Below are positions 5,627 to 5,661 of a DNA stretch of 5,661 nt, in pieces. This DNA is from CALKKN01 sp041571375 (GTDB lineage: Bacteria > Pseudomonadota > Gammaproteobacteria > Xanthomonadales > SZUA-36). The stretch spans positions 1 through 5,661 of the forward strand of contig JBFFUJ010000171.1 of the NCBI GenBank assembly GCA_041571375.1, in the 5' to 3' direction. A program made the position numbers and the translations under genes. The number at the start of each line of letters is the position of its first letter. Positions within the stretch are counted from its first letter, which is position 1. The notes under the pieces were generated by a model. The model was not told the DNA's origin, did no database searches, and saw only the letters and a list, made by a program, of their open reading frames with translations.

Positions 5627-5661
5627 TGGTGGGCCATCTAGGACTCGAACCTAGAACCAAT
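5627..5661 (-). tRNA. 3' end of a tRNA, probably tRNA-Lys (cut by window edge)
   Basis: The last 35 nt are visible on the minus strand. The T arm CTAGG/CCTAG surrounds TTCGAGT, followed by the acceptor 3' strand ATGGCCC, discriminator A and encoded CCA. The implied 5' acceptor GGGCCAT with discriminator A fits tRNA-Lys of many gammaproteobacteria from memory. The anticodon lies outside the window, so the identity is an inference; that it is a tRNA is clear. Seven T follow the CCA (5626-5620) before tRNA-Leu begins. Confidence 0.85.

Overview
The window carries a bacterial protein quality-control locus, read entirely on the minus strand. In transcription order (right to left) it holds the 3' end of a tRNA (probably tRNA-Lys), tRNA-Leu(UAG), tig (trigger factor), clpP, clpX, a secreted HAF-repeat protein, and the first 31 codons of lon. 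The order tig-clpP-clpX-lon is the classic gammaproteobacterial arrangement. High GC content, CCA-encoding tRNAs, a divergent trigger factor FKBP domain and the C-terminal domain of the extra protein suggest a Xanthomonadales/Chromatiales-type gammaproteobacterium, perhaps near Wenzhouxiangella. The genus is a guess from memory of similar proteins.

Right end (5462-5661): two tandem tRNAs separated by 16 nt that include a T7 run. A 64-nt leader with no clear terminator or promoter then leads into tig. Centre (2112-5461): tig, clpP and clpX are close together, with 43 nt between tig and clpP and 52 nt between clpP and clpX, and no terminator in the gaps. Trigger factor receives nascent chains at the ribosome. 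ClpX unfolds tagged or damaged proteins and feeds them to the ClpP peptidase chamber. All catalytic motifs of ClpX and ClpP are present.

Left part (1-2111): a 190-nt AT-richer gap with two inverted repeats separates clpX from a 549-residue exported protein. That protein has a signal peptide, about six HAF-type repeats and a C-terminal Trp/Gly/Phe-rich domain. It sits between clpX and lon, which are usually adjacent. It ends at a strong 13-bp GC hairpin terminator whose U-tract overlaps the -35 element of a good heat-shock (sigma32-like) promoter candidate for lon. A second, extended -10 promoter candidate lies closer to lon.

The protease genes are conventional. The parts worth a second look are the inserted secreted protein and its C-terminal module, and the compact terminator/heat-shock promoter junction. 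No mobile element, CRISPR array or integrase was seen, and I see no convincing new multi-gene system.
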